A DNA stretch of 64,000 nt from Lichenibacterium minor (GTDB lineage: Bacteria > Pseudomonadota > Alphaproteobacteria > Rhizobiales > Beijerinckiaceae), in contig NZ_QYBB01000003.1 of assembly GCF_004137685.1 (NCBI RefSeq), positions 1-64,000 of the forward strand, written 5' to 3'. Made by a program: the position numbers and the translations under genes. The notes beneath the pieces are model-generated. The model was not told the DNA's origin. It ran no database searches and saw only the letters and a list, made by a program, of their open reading frames with translations. Positions 55,112-64,000 of the stretch are shown here, piece after piece (the first letter of the stretch is position 1; every line of letters starts with the position of its first letter).

Positions 55112-56033
55112 CGGCGGCCCGGGCATCGGCCGCCACCGCCGCGAGGTGCCGCTCGTGCCCGTCGCCTCCGTGGCGGCCCGGGCGCTGGTGAGCGTCATCG
55201 CCATCATGACCTTCCTGGCGTCGCTGGCGGCGGGCGCCGCCGTGCTGGTGGCCGGCGCGTCGCGCGACTGGCAGGCGTCGATCGCCCGCGACGCCACCGT
55301 CCAGGTGATGCCGGCGGCGAACCGCGACGTCGAGGCCGACGTGGCGCGCGCCGCCTCGGTGGCGCGGGCGGCGCCGGGCGTCGCCTCCGCCGAGCCCCTG
55401 TCGCGCGACCGGTCGGCGGAGCTGCTGGAGCCCTGGCTCGGCTCCGGGCTCGACCTCGCCGACCTGCCGGTCCCGCGCCTCGTCGCGCTGAAGCTGCGGG
55501 CCGGCGCGCGGCTCGACGCGGCGGCGCTGGGCGCGGCGCTCGACGCCGCGGTGCCGGGCGCGACGCTCGACGACCACGGCGCGTGGCGACGCCGCCTGTC
55601 GGCGGTGGCGGGCGCGCTCGTGGGCTTCGCCGGCGCGGTCTGCGCGCTGGTGCTTTCGGCGCTCGGCCTCGCCGTCGGCTTCGCCACGCGGGGCGCCATG
55701 GCGGGCAACCGGGAAATCATCGGCGTGCTCCATTTCGTCGGCGCCGAGGACCGCTTCATCGCCCGCGCGTTCGGCCGCCACTTCCTGCGGCTCGGCCTGC
55801 AGGGCGCGGCGATCGGCGGCGGGCTCGCCGCCCTGGCGTTCCCGCTCGCCGACCTCCTGACGGCGCGGTTCGCCGGGGATGCCGCGGCCGACCAGGTCGG
55901 CGCCCTGTTCGGCACCTTCGCGCTCGGGCCGGGCGGCTACGGCGCCATCGCGTCGATCGCGCTCGTCACCGCGCTGGCGACGGGCTGGACGTCGCGCCGG
56001 ATCGTGTTCCGCCACCTCCGGGGCCTGGAGTGA
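55104..56033 (+). CDS. ftsX: cell division protein FtsX
   Basis: A 309-residue inner-membrane protein with four helices (about residues 26-50, 170-195, 230-255 and 275-300) and a periplasmic loop of roughly 110 residues after the first helix. The loop would contact a peptidoglycan hydrolase activator. The ATG overlaps the ftsE stop by eight bases. The motif NREIIGVLHFVGAEDRFIAR is typical of the cytoplasmic loop. Confidence 0.92.
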   Translation: MDDGGPGIGRHRREVPLVPVASVAARALVSVIAIMTFLASLAAGAAVLVAGASRDWQASIARDATVQVMPAANRDVEADVARAASVARAAPGVASAEPLSRDRSAELLEPWLGSGLDLADLPVPRLVALKLRAGARLDAAALGAALDAAVPGATLDDHGAWRRRLSAVAGALVGFAGAVCALVLSALGLAVGFATRGAMAGNREIIGVLHFVGAEDRFIARAFGRHFLRLGLQGAAIGGGLAALAFPLADLLTARFAGDAAADQVGALFGTFALGPGGYGAIASIALVTALATGWTSRRIVFRHLRGLE

Positions 56034-56109
56034 CGGAACCGGGCGGATCGGGGCGGGTTCGGATGGGATGCGTTAACGCTTCGCACACCACGGGCGGCGA
56101 AGATCGGGG

Positions 56110-56778
56110 ATGATCAGCGGGACGGGACGGCGGGTGAGCAGGATCCTGACGGCGGCGACGCTGGGGCTGAGCCTGAGCGTGGTGGGCGGGCTCGGCCTCG
56201 CCTGGAGCTTCAGCTCGTTCCTCGACCGCATCGCGGCCGTGGAAACCCCGCTCGACGGCCACGCCGAGGGCGCCGTGGCGCTGACCGGCGGCGCGGACCG
56301 CATCGCCGACGCGGTGGCGCTGGTGGCCCAGGGCCACGCCGACCGCCTGCTCATCACCGGCGTCAACCCCGCCACCACCCGCGGCGAGATCGTCAAGCAG
56401 ACGCCCGCGGCGCGCAGCCTGATCGACTGCTGCATCGCGCTCGGCTACGACGCCGCCAACACGGTCGGCAACGCCGCCGAAACGGAGCGCTGGGTCAAGG
56501 CCAACCACATCCGCTCGCTGATCGTCGTCACCTCCAACTACCACATGCCCCGCGCCCTGGCCGAGATGGGCTCCGCCCTGCCGGGCGTGGAGCTCCTGGC
56601 CTATCCGGTCGTGTCGGAACACGGGCGGCAGCACCCCTGGTGGAGCGACGGCGCCAGCGCGCGGCTGATCCTGTGGGAATGGATCAAGTTCAACGCCGCG
56701 ACGCTGCGCATCGGCGCGACGCCGCCGCCCGCGCCGGAGCCCGTCGCCGACCGAGGGGCCGCGACGGCGCCGTCGTGA
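56110..56778 (+). CDS. YdcF-like DUF218 membrane protein
   Basis: A 222-residue protein with one N-terminal membrane helix (AATLGLSLSVVGGLGLAW) and a DUF218 domain in the periplasm: VALTGGADRIADAVAL, RLLITGVN, GNAAETERWVKANHIRSLIV, TSNYHMPRAL. DUF218 proteins are linked to envelope metabolism (for example ElyC, SanA) with no proven reaction. It follows ftsX by 76 bases on the same strand, a common order in this group. Confidence 0.88.
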   Translation: MISGTGRRVSRILTAATLGLSLSVVGGLGLAWSFSSFLDRIAAVETPLDGHAEGAVALTGGADRIADAVALVAQGHADRLLITGVNPATTRGEIVKQTPAARSLIDCCIALGYDAANTVGNAAETERWVKANHIRSLIVVTSNYHMPRALAEMGSALPGVELLAYPVVSEHGRQHPWWSDGASARLILWEWIKFNAATLRIGATPPPAPEPVADRGAATAPS

Positions 56779-56800
56779 TGCCGAGGCGGCGTGCCGTGCC

Positions 56801-58405
56801 TCAGGCCGGCGCCTTCCAGGGGAACGTCCAGGTTTCCGTGAGGGCCTTGTTGCCGGACTTCAGGAAGGCGCGCAGGTCCGTGCTCTGGCCCGGCGGCAGC
56901 TCGACGTCGATGGCGGCGCGGAAGCCGTTGATGTGGGGGTTCGGCACCAGGAACGAGCGCGTGATGCGGCCGTTCGTCGAGGTGGGCACCACCTGCACCA
57001 GCGACGGGTCGGTGGCGTAATAGGCGAGGTCGCCGCCCGAGAAGTCGATGATGAACCGGCGCGATCCGGGCGACGCGACCTCCTTGGAGCCCAGCGCGCG
57101 CGCCTGCGTCTGGTAGGTCTTGATGACGCGCCCGCCCGGCGACAGCCGCGCGAGGTTGAGGCTGGCCGTGATCGTGTAGGCGATCGAGATCGGCTTGCCG
57201 GCTTCCACCGCGGCATCGGGCACCCAGGAGGCCACGATGTTGTCGTTGGTTTCGTCGCCCGTCGGCAGCTCGACGAGTTCGACCCGCCCCCCGCCCCAAT
57301 CGCCCTTGGGCTCGATCCAGTAGGAGGGGCGCAGTTCGTAGCCGAGGTCGAGATCCTGGTAGTCCTCGAAGACGCGGTCGCGCTGCAGCAGGCCGAAACC
57401 CTGCACCTTACGGTCCAGGAAGGCCGAAACTTCCGGCACCGTCGGGTTGCGCAGGGGGCGCCACATCCATTCCCCCGTGCCGGAGTGGATCAGCAGCCCG
57501 TCCGAATCGTGCAGCTCGGGCCGGAAGTCGTCGGAAAAGCGCCGGTCGTTCTGGCTGGTGAAGAACATCGAGGTCAGCGGCGCCAGCCCGAGCTTGAAGC
57601 CGGGGACGCGGGGGAACAGCGTGGCCGCCACTTCCATCACGGTTTCGGCGCCGGGGTAGAGGTCGAACCGGTAGGCGCCCGTGACGGACGCGCCGTCGAG
57701 CAGCGCGTAGATCGTCACGCGCTCCGCGAGCGGCCCCGGCGTCTCGACCCAGAACTCGCGGAAGAAGGGGAACTCCTCGCCCGGCGCCCCGGCCCCGACG
57801 GCGAGCCCGCGCGCCGACAGGCCGTAGCGCTGCCTGCGGCCGAGGAAGCGGAAATACGACGCGCCGAGAAAGGCCGCGACCTCGTCGAGCACTTCGGGGC
57901 GGTTCAACGGGGACAGGAGCCGGAACCCCGCGAAGCCGAGGCTCAGCGGCAGGGGCTTGTCGATCTTGTTGCGCCCGTAGTCGAACAGGGTCGCCGCGTA
58001 GGGGACCGGCGTGGCGATGCCGTCGCGCACCACGTTCACCGTCACGGGCCGCGGGTAGATGTGGCCGAGGTGGAACATTTCCATGCGGAACGGGCCGCCC
58101 TCGGTGCCGAGCAGCGCCTTGTCGCGGCGGAAGCGGATGTCGCGCCACGAATCGAAATCGAGCTTGGCGAGGGCGTCGGGCAGCGGCGGCGGGTTGGCCT
58201 CGAAGGGCGCGGTGCCGATCTCGCGCGCGCGCTTCAGCACGTCCTCGAAACCGAAATGCGCCTGCGGCTCGGCGGGCACCTGCGCCGGCGTCACCTGGGC
58301 GGGGGACACCTGGGTCGGGGTCTGCGCCATCAGCGGGGTCGCCGCGGCCTCGGCCAAGGCGGCCGCGATGCCGGCCACGATCGCCCTGCGGTCCAACGAT
58401 GCCAT
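56801..58405 (-). CDS. periplasmic glucan biosynthesis protein (OpgG/OpgD type)
   Basis: A 534-residue periplasmic protein of the MdoG/OpgG family, required for the synthesis of osmoregulated periplasmic glucans. The family segments [60 protein letters not shown] and [18 protein letters not shown] are present. The signal peptide begins [20 protein letters not shown], which has a twin-arginine-like start; OpgD proteins use Tat, so the OpgD label is as likely as OpgG. The gene is convergent with the DUF218 gene. Confidence 0.92.
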   Translation of the reverse strand: MASLDRRAIVAGIAAALAEAAATPLMAQTPTQVSPAQVTPAQVPAEPQAHFGFEDVLKRAREIGTAPFEANPPPLPDALAKLDFDSWRDIRFRRDKALLGTEGGPFRMEMFHLGHIYPRPVTVNVVRDGIATPVPYAATLFDYGRNKIDKPLPLSLGFAGFRLLSPLNRPEVLDEVAAFLGASYFRFLGRRQRYGLSARGLAVGAGAPGEEFPFFREFWVETPGPLAERVTIYALLDGASVTGAYRFDLYPGAETVMEVAATLFPRVPGFKLGLAPLTSMFFTSQNDRRFSDDFRPELHDSDGLLIHSGTGEWMWRPLRNPTVPEVSAFLDRKVQGFGLLQRDRVFEDYQDLDLGYELRPSYWIEPKGDWGGGRVELVELPTGDETNDNIVASWVPDAAVEAGKPISIAYTITASLNLARLSPGGRVIKTYQTQARALGSKEVASPGSRRFIIDFSGGDLAYYATDPSLVQVVPTSTNGRITRSFLVPNPHINGFRAAIDVELPPGQSTDLRAFLKSGNKALTETWTFPWKAPA

Positions 58406-58572
58406 GCCCTGCTCCGGCTGGAGGGCGCCGCGGGTCGGCGCGCTCGTCGATCTGCGGGAATCGGTGGCGTCGACATCGGCATGACGTCGTCCCGCACCGC
58501 ACCCGTCCCGCCGAGGTAGCGGGAGCCGTGCGGTGGGGCAAGCGCCCCCGCCCCGTCGTGCACGGCGGACCG

Positions 58573-59658
58573 TCACGGGACCCCGACGGCCAGGATAAGC
58601 CCGAAGGCGACGACGCCAAGCACGAGGAGCGAGGCCGTGACGGCCGCGGCGACGCGCAGCCCCGCTCGGGCCACCACCCGCACGTCGACGCCGAGGCCCA
58701 GCGCCGCCATCGACACGGTGGTGAGCAGGCTGGCCGCCCCGGCGACCGGCGGCAGCGCAGCGGCCGGGATCAGGCCGAAGGAGCGCAGGGTCAGCACGGC
58801 GAGGAAGCCGACGATGAACCACGGCACGAGTTCGCCCAGGGCCGGGCGGCCGCGGTGGGGGCGGTCGCCCGCCCCGTCGCGGAGGCGGCGGGCGGCCAGG
58901 GACAGCGCCAGCACCACGGGGCCGAGCATCAGCACGCGGACGAGCTTCACCACCGTTCCGACCTGGTTCGACAGGGCGCCGATCGGCAGCGTCGCGGCCA
59001 GCACCTGCGGCACCGCGTAGACGGTGAGGCCGGCGAGCACGCCGTATTGCGTCAGCGACATCCGCAGCAGCGGCACCAGCAGCGGCAGCGCCAGGACCAC
59101 CACGACGCCCAACACCGCCGTGAAGGCGATGGAGGAGGCGACGTCGTCGCCGTCGGCGCCGATGGCCGGCGCCACGGCGGCGATGGCGGAGTTGCCGCAG
59201 ATGGAATTGCCGCAGGCGACCAGGATCGCCATGCGCCGCGGCAGGCCGAGCAGGCGGCAGATGCCGTAGCTCGACGCGATGGCGACCGCCACCACGGCCG
59301 CGATGCCGAGGATCAGGACGGGGCCCAGCGCCAGCACGGTGGCGGCGCTGACCGAGGCGCCGAGCAGCACCACGGCGGTTTCGAGCAGCACCTTGGCACC
59401 GAAGGCGATGCCCGGCGCCCATCGCGCGCCGGGGGGCCAGGCCGTGCGGATCGCGACGCCGATCAGGATCGCCAGCACCAGGGCTTCGAGGTAGGGCTCG
59501 CCGAGGAGCCGCGTTTCGAGGCCCTGCAGCGCGGTGGCGACGGCCGTGACGGCGGCGCAGAGCGCGATGCCGGGCAGCAGGCGCCGGCACCGCGAAACGA
59601 TGCCGCAGGCCGGGCTCTGCGCCGCCCCCCTCATGGCCGTCGTGTCGATGTTCGCCAT
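58573..59658 (-). CDS. YeiH/UPF0324 family membrane protein
   Basis: A 361-residue membrane protein with about ten helices. The family motif [20 protein letters not shown] lies near residue 150, together with [14 protein letters not shown]. Proteins of this family are putative anion or sulfonate-type transporters, unproven. The N-terminal 25 residues are polar and include two Cys. It starts 144 bases from the divergent uvrC. Confidence 0.88.
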   Translation of the reverse strand: MANIDTTAMRGAAQSPACGIVSRCRRLLPGIALCAAVTAVATALQGLETRLLGEPYLEALVLAILIGVAIRTAWPPGARWAPGIAFGAKVLLETAVVLLGASVSAATVLALGPVLILGIAAVVAVAIASSYGICRLLGLPRRMAILVACGNSICGNSAIAAVAPAIGADGDDVASSIAFTAVLGVVVVLALPLLVPLLRMSLTQYGVLAGLTVYAVPQVLAATLPIGALSNQVGTVVKLVRVLMLGPVVLALSLAARRLRDGAGDRPHRGRPALGELVPWFIVGFLAVLTLRSFGLIPAAALPPVAGAASLLTTVSMAALGLGVDVRVVARAGLRVAAAVTASLLVLGVVAFGLILAVGVP

Positions 59659-59802
59659 GGCGCGCCCCTTTCGTCGGCGGCACGATCGCGCGTTCGGGCA
59701 CCGCGGACCATCGGGGGATGGCGATGGATCCGTTCGGGATGGGAGAACGGTCGGGACGGCGCCGCGCCAGCCTTCCCGCCGCCGCCTTCCCGGCCTAGAT
59801 CC

Positions 59803-62007
59803 ATGGCGATGAGCCCGAGCCGCCTCCGATCCGTCGACGCCCCGTCCGACGAGCCCTTCGACGACGACGAGGACGCGGTCGGCGAGCGGGACAGCGGCAT
59901 CGACCTCGGCCTCGCCGACGACGAAGCCGCGCCGGCCTCCGTGCGCCAGGGCGCGGCCGTGATCCGGCACCATTGGCAGACGCTGCCGCTCGGGCCGGGC
60001 GTGTACCGCATGCTCGGCACCGAAGGCGAGGTGCTCTACGTCGGCAAGGCCAAGAGCCTGAAGAAGCGCGTCGCCTCCTACACGCGTGCCGCCGGCCATT
60101 CGCGCCGCATCGCCCAGATGATCTCGCTGACGGCCTCGATGGTCTTCGTGTCGACCGCGACCGAGACCGAGGCGCTGCTGCTCGAAGCCAACTACATCAA
60201 GCAGATGAAGCCGCGCTTCAACGTGGTGATGCGGGACGACAAGTCGTTCCCCTACATCCTGGTCACCGCCGACCCGAAGGCGCCGCAGATCACCAAGCAC
60301 CGCGGCGCCCGCAACCGCAAGGGCGACTACTTCGGCCCCTTCGCCAGCGTGTGGGCGGTGAACCGCACGCTGAACGCCCTGCAGCGGGCCTTTCTGCTCA
60401 GGTCGTGTTCCGACAGCTACTACGACAACCGCACGCGGCCCTGCCTGCTGTACCAGATCAAGCGCTGCTCCGGCCCCTGCACGGGCGAGGTGACGCCCGA
60501 AGGCTACCGCGAGCTCGTCGACGAGGCGCGCGACTTCCTCGCCGGCAAGAGCCGCGCCGTGAAGGACCGGCTCGCCGCCGAGATGATGGGCGCCGCCGAA
60601 ACCATGGAGTTCGAGCGGGCCGCCCGGCTGCGCGACCGCATCGCGGCGCTGTCGGCCGTGCAGGGGCAGCAGGGCATCAACCCGAAGAGCGTCGAGGAGG
60701 CCGACGTCTTCGCGGTGGTGGACGAGGCCGGGCAGTTCGCCATCGAGGTGTTCTTCTTCCGCACCTACCAGAACTGGGGCAACCGCACCTACTACCCGCG
60801 CGCCGACCGCAGCCACAGTTCCGGCGAGGTGCTCGACAGCTTCCTCGTGCAGTTCTACGCCGACAAGCCGCCGCCGCGGCTCGTGCTGCTGAGCCACGAG
60901 GTCGAGAACCGGGCCCTGCTGGCCCAGGCGCTGACCGAGCGCGCGTCCTTCGCCGTCGAGGTCGCGGTGCCGCAGCGGGGCGAAAAGCGCGACCTCGTGG
61001 AAGGCGCCGCCGTCAACGGCAAGCAGGCGCTCGCCCGCAAGCTCGCCGAAACCGCCAGCCAGGAGAAGCTGCTGGCCGGGCTCGGCGTCGCCTTCGGGAT
61101 GGACCGCACGCCGCGCCGCGTCGAAGTCTACGACAATTCCCACATCATGGGCACCAACGCGGTCGGCGCCATGATCGTGGCGGGCCCGTCGGGCTTCATG
61201 AAGACCCAGTACCGCACCTTCAACATGAAGGACGTCACGCCCGGCGACGACTTCGGCATGATGCGCCAGATGCTGCGCCGCCGGTTCGCGCGCCTGCTGC
61301 GCGAATCGCGCGGGGCGTCGGCCGACGACGCCCTGATGGCGGCGGCGCTGGACGACGAGGCCCTGGCGCTGGACGCCGTCGACGACGCCGCGGCGGGCCC
61401 GGACGCGCCGGACGCCGACATGCCCGTCGAGGCGGAAGGTCCGATGGCGGCCGGCTCCGACCCGGAGGACCCGTCCGTGCTCGTCGACGAGGCGCCGTCG
61501 CTCGACTTCGACGACGGCTCGCCCTGGCCCGACCTGCTGCTCATCGACGGCGGCAAGGGCCAGCTCGCCGCCGTGCGCGAGATCATGGCGGAACTCGGCG
61601 TGCCGGTGCTGTTCGGCCCCGGCGCGGTGCCGAACGGCCTGGCCGTGGTGGGCATCGCCAAGGGGCCGGACCGCGACGCGGGGCGCGAAACCTTCTTCGC
61701 CGCGGGGCGCGAGCCCTTCAAGCTGCACGAGCGCGACCCCGCGCTCTACTTCGTGCAGCGCCTGCGCGACGAGGCGCACCGCTTCGCCATCGGCACCCAC
61801 CGCGCCAAGCGCAAGAAGGACATCACCCGCTCGCCGCTCGACGAGGTGGCGGGCATCGGCCCGGCCCGCAAGCGCGCCCTGCTCCACGCCTTCGGCACCG
61901 CCAAGGCGATCGCGCGGGCGAGCCTGTCGGACCTCGAGAAGGTGCCGGGCGTCAATGCCGCGACGGCGAAGCGGGTCTACGACTTCTTCAACGAGGGTGG
62001 GGCCTGA
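59803..62007 (+). CDS. uvrC: excinuclease ABC subunit C with acidic insert
   Basis: A 734-residue nuclease that makes the two incisions of nucleotide excision repair with UvrAB. The GIY-YIG domain starts near residue 60 ([20 protein letters not shown]), followed by the Cys-rich region ([21 protein letters not shown]), the UVR domain, the RNase H-like domain ([18 protein letters not shown], then [11 protein letters not shown]) and C-terminal helix-hairpin-helices ([17 protein letters not shown]). Residues about 505-575 are an Ala/Asp/Glu-rich acidic insert inside the RNase H-like domain. The first 45 residues are also an acidic extension. Confidence 0.96.
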   Translation: MAMSPSRLRSVDAPSDEPFDDDEDAVGERDSGIDLGLADDEAAPASVRQGAAVIRHHWQTLPLGPGVYRMLGTEGEVLYVGKAKSLKKRVASYTRAAGHSRRIAQMISLTASMVFVSTATETEALLLEANYIKQMKPRFNVVMRDDKSFPYILVTADPKAPQITKHRGARNRKGDYFGPFASVWAVNRTLNALQRAFLLRSCSDSYYDNRTRPCLLYQIKRCSGPCTGEVTPEGYRELVDEARDFLAGKSRAVKDRLAAEMMGAAETMEFERAARLRDRIAALSAVQGQQGINPKSVEEADVFAVVDEAGQFAIEVFFFRTYQNWGNRTYYPRADRSHSSGEVLDSFLVQFYADKPPPRLVLLSHEVENRALLAQALTERASFAVEVAVPQRGEKRDLVEGAAVNGKQALARKLAETASQEKLLAGLGVAFGMDRTPRRVEVYDNSHIMGTNAVGAMIVAGPSGFMKTQYRTFNMKDVTPGDDFGMMRQMLRRRFARLLRESRGASADDALMAAALDDEALALDAVDDAAAGPDAPDADMPVEAEGPMAAGSDPEDPSVLVDEAPSLDFDDGSPWPDLLLIDGGKGQLAAVREIMAELGVPVLFGPGAVPNGLAVVGIAKGPDRDAGRETFFAAGREPFKLHERDPALYFVQRLRDEAHRFAIGTHRAKRKKDITRSPLDEVAGIGPARKRALLHAFGTAKAIARASLSDLEKVPGVNAATAKRVYDFFNEGGA

Positions 62008-62120
62008 CGTCGTGGCAGACCCGGTCCCCATGCCCGCTGTCGGCAGGCCCGAGATCGTCGCGCCGGGGCGCGGCGCCGCTCCCTTGACGCCAGCGCCCCC
62101 GGCATGTTCCCTCTGAGCCC

Positions 62121-62717
62121 ATGGCACTCTCCACCCTCGAGCGCGAACGGCAGTGGAACCTGCCGAACCTCCTGACCTACGCCCGCATGGTGGCGGTTCC
62201 CGTCGTGGCGGGCTGCCTCTTCGCGCCCGACGACCCCCGCATGCGTTGGCTGGCGCTGGCCATCTTCGCGGTGGCGGGCGTGACGGATTTCTTCGACGGC
62301 TACCTCGCCCGCGCCTGGAACCAGCAGTCCTCGCTCGGCCGCATGCTGGACCCCATCGCCGACAAGCTGCTCGTCGCGGCCTCGCTGCTGATGCTCGTCG
62401 CCGACCGCACGGTCGCGAGCTGGTCGATCTGGGCCGCCATCGTGATCCTGTGCCGCGAGATCCTGGTGTCCGGCCTGCGGGAGTTCCTGGCCGAGCTGCG
62501 TGTGTCGGTGCCGGTGACCAAGGTGGCGAAGTGGAAGACCACGGCGCAGCTCGCCGCCATCGGCTTCCTCATCGCGGGGCCGGCCGGCGAAGCCGTGTTG
62601 CCCGGCACGGTCCACATCGGCCTCGTGCTGCTGTGGCTCGCCGCCGTGCTGACGCTGTACACGGGCTGGGACTACATGAAGGCCGGGTTCAAGCCGGTCG
62701 CGGGGTCGCCGACGTGA
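62121..62717 (+). CDS. pgsA: CDP-diacylglycerol--glycerol-3-phosphate 3-phosphatidyltransferase
   Basis: A 198-residue inner-membrane enzyme making phosphatidylglycerol phosphate, the first step to phosphatidylglycerol and cardiolipin. The CDP-alcohol transferase motif D-x2-D-G-x2-A-R-x8-G-x3-D-x3-D is visible at DFFDGYLARAWNQQSSLGRM continuing into LDPIADK. Several membrane helices follow. It overlaps moaD by four bases (GTGA). Confidence 0.95.
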   Translation: MALSTLERERQWNLPNLLTYARMVAVPVVAGCLFAPDDPRMRWLALAIFAVAGVTDFFDGYLARAWNQQSSLGRMLDPIADKLLVAASLLMLVADRTVASWSIWAAIVILCREILVSGLREFLAELRVSVPVTKVAKWKTTAQLAAIGFLIAGPAGEAVLPGTVHIGLVLLWLAAVLTLYTGWDYMKAGFKPVAGSPT

Positions 62718-62965
62718 AAGCCTTGTATTTCGCCTGGGTGCGCGAGCGCATCGGCATCGCCGAGGAGGAGCTGTCGCCGCCCGCCGGGGTCGCCACCCTG
62801 GCCGACCTGATGGCGTGGTTGGCCGCCCGGGGCGAGAACTACGCCCACGCCTTCGAGAACCCCCAGGTCATCCGCACGGCGCTCGACCGCGTGCACGCCA
62901 AGCACGACGCACCCTTCGCGGGCGCGCGCGAGGTGGCCTTCTTCCCGCCGATGACGGGCGGCTGA
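62714..62965 (+). CDS. moaD: molybdopterin synthase small subunit MoaD
   Basis: An 83-residue ubiquitin-like sulfur carrier. It ends in Gly-Gly (PPMTGG), the site of thiocarboxylate formation. With MoaE it converts the precursor to molybdopterin. The start is GTG 62714 overlapping the pgsA stop; moaE begins four bases after the stop. Confidence 0.93.
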   Translation: MKALYFAWVRERIGIAEEELSPPAGVATLADLMAWLAARGENYAHAFENPQVIRTALDRVHAKHDAPFAGAREVAFFPPMTGG

Positions 62966-62968
62966 CCC

Positions 62969-63427
62969 GTGGCCACCGTTTCCGTCCAGGACGCCGACTA
63001 CGACACGGCGGCCGAGATCGCCGCCATGACGGCAGGGCGCACCGACGTCGGCGCCGTGGTGACGTTCTCGGGGCTGTGCCGCGACGACGGCGGCACGTTG
63101 GACGCGCTGGAGATCGAGCACTACCCCGGCATGGCCGAGGACGAGATTCTGCGCGTGTGCGCGGAAGCGGAGGCGCGTTGGCCCCTTCAGGGCTGCCGCG
63201 TCATCCACCGCCACGGCGCCATCCGGCCCGGCGACAACATCGTCCTGGTGGTGACGGCCTCGGCCCACCGCGTCGCCGCCTTCGCGGCGGCCGACTTCCT
63301 GATGGACTACCTCAAGAGCGAGGCGCCGTTCTGGAAGCGCAACCGACGCCGGGCCGACGCGCCCGGGGACGGCGGCTGGGTCTCGCCGAAGGCTTCGGAC
63401 GAGGCCGCCCTCGACCGCTGGCGCTGA
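62969..63427 (+). CDS. moaE: molybdopterin synthase catalytic subunit MoaE
   Basis: A 152-residue subunit that transfers sulfur from MoaD to the pterin precursor. Family marks: DVGAVVTFSGLCRDD, EIEHYPGMAEDEI, VIHRHGAIRPGDNIVLVVTA, and LKSEAPFWKRN with the catalytic Lys. The start is GTG 62969. It is the last gene of the pgsA-moaD-moaE unit; the spacer to 63576 contains the short hairpin GTCGGC-CAACGT-GCCGAC at 63541-63558. Confidence 0.95.
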   Translation: MATVSVQDADYDTAAEIAAMTAGRTDVGAVVTFSGLCRDDGGTLDALEIEHYPGMAEDEILRVCAEAEARWPLQGCRVIHRHGAIRPGDNIVLVVTASAHRVAAFAAADFLMDYLKSEAPFWKRNRRRADAPGDGGWVSPKASDEAALDRWR

Positions 63428-63576
63428 CGGGGTCGCCACCGCACCGCAGCATGGGGACGCGCCTCAATGCTGCATTGCGTTTCGCCGCGAATCCCCTGGA
63501 CGCTTCGAACCGCGCCCGGCAAGAAGCGTTGGTGAATGACGTCGGCCAACGTGCCGACTCGACGGGGGGATTCCAC

Positions 63577-64000
<424 letters not shown>

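Noticed and set aside
58573..62127. Minus-strand open frame of 1184 codons covering uvrC
   Set aside because: Only its last 361 codons (58573-59658) are a real gene (YeiH type). The rest is antisense to uvrC and lacks family similarity.
63541..63558. GTCGGC-CAACGT-GCCGAC hairpin as a riboswitch or attenuator before phaB
   Set aside because: Only one short stem with no expected aptamer features; such stems are frequent by chance at this GC content.

Overview
The window is about 70% GC and reads as the chromosome of an alphaproteobacterium of the order Hyphomicrobiales (Rhizobiales). The basis is gene order: ruvB-ybgC-tolQRAB-pal-cpoB-tilS-ftsH, tatABC-serS-surE-pcm-M23 peptidase, DUF815 ATPase // yajC-secD-secF-Mth938-squalene/phytoene synthase, and hemB-RDD-bpt are all typical neighbourhoods of that order. 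A Methylobacteriaceae, Beijerinckiaceae or Lichenihabitans-like bacterium is a reasonable guess, but genus cannot be fixed from this sequence.

Layout. Bases 1-3085 hold a run of small genes of unknown function, mostly on the + strand, that ends at the 3' end of a tRNA-Arg(CCG) gene. This looks like the edge of an integrated element; no integrase is visible. Then come lepA (3.3-5.1 kb) and a secreted protein. Next is a catabolic-type module: a GntR/FCD regulator divergent from a four-gene polyamine-type ABC importer (5.9-11.1 kb), with two palindromes between them. It is followed by a tautomerase/LysR divergent pair and aroE.

The region 13.5-26.7 kb is the RuvB/Tol-Pal/FtsH envelope block. 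It carries a frameshifted Uma2-type gene at its start and a cyclopropane fatty acid synthase gene between tolB and pal. The region 26.8-30.9 kb has a DJ-1/PfpI protein divergent from a DJ-1/AraC regulator, then enolase and a mercaptopyruvate sulfurtransferase. The region 30.9-44.1 kb is a secretion and maintenance block: SecDF-YajC, a DUF815 ATPase, a PagL-type lipid A deacylase, an NlpD-like LytM lipoprotein, Pcm, SurE, SerS and TatABC. The region 44.2-48.1 kb holds an LdtR-like MarR regulator, a small membrane protein, HemB, an RDD protein and a Bpt/Ate aminoacyl-transferase.

The region 48.1-53.0 kb is the least known: secreted proteins, an unusual Nramp-like carrier, DUF3072 and TspO. The region 53.0-56.8 kb has Hpt, a zinc-ribbon membrane protein, FtsE, FtsX and a DUF218 protein. 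The region 56.8-64 kb has OpgG/D, a YeiH-type carrier, UvrC with an acidic insert, PgsA, MoaD, MoaE and the start of an acetoacetyl-CoA reductase gene.

The main regulatory observation is a set of sites matching or nearly matching the CtrA box TTAA-N7-TTAAC. They lie ahead of tolQ (perfect), pal, ftsE and the nlpD-like gene (one mismatch each), all of which concern cell constriction or the envelope. No CRISPR array, rRNA gene or intact insertion sequence was seen. I found no gene cluster that I would confidently call a new defence or biosynthetic system; the 1-3 kb island edge is the best candidate for undescribed functions.
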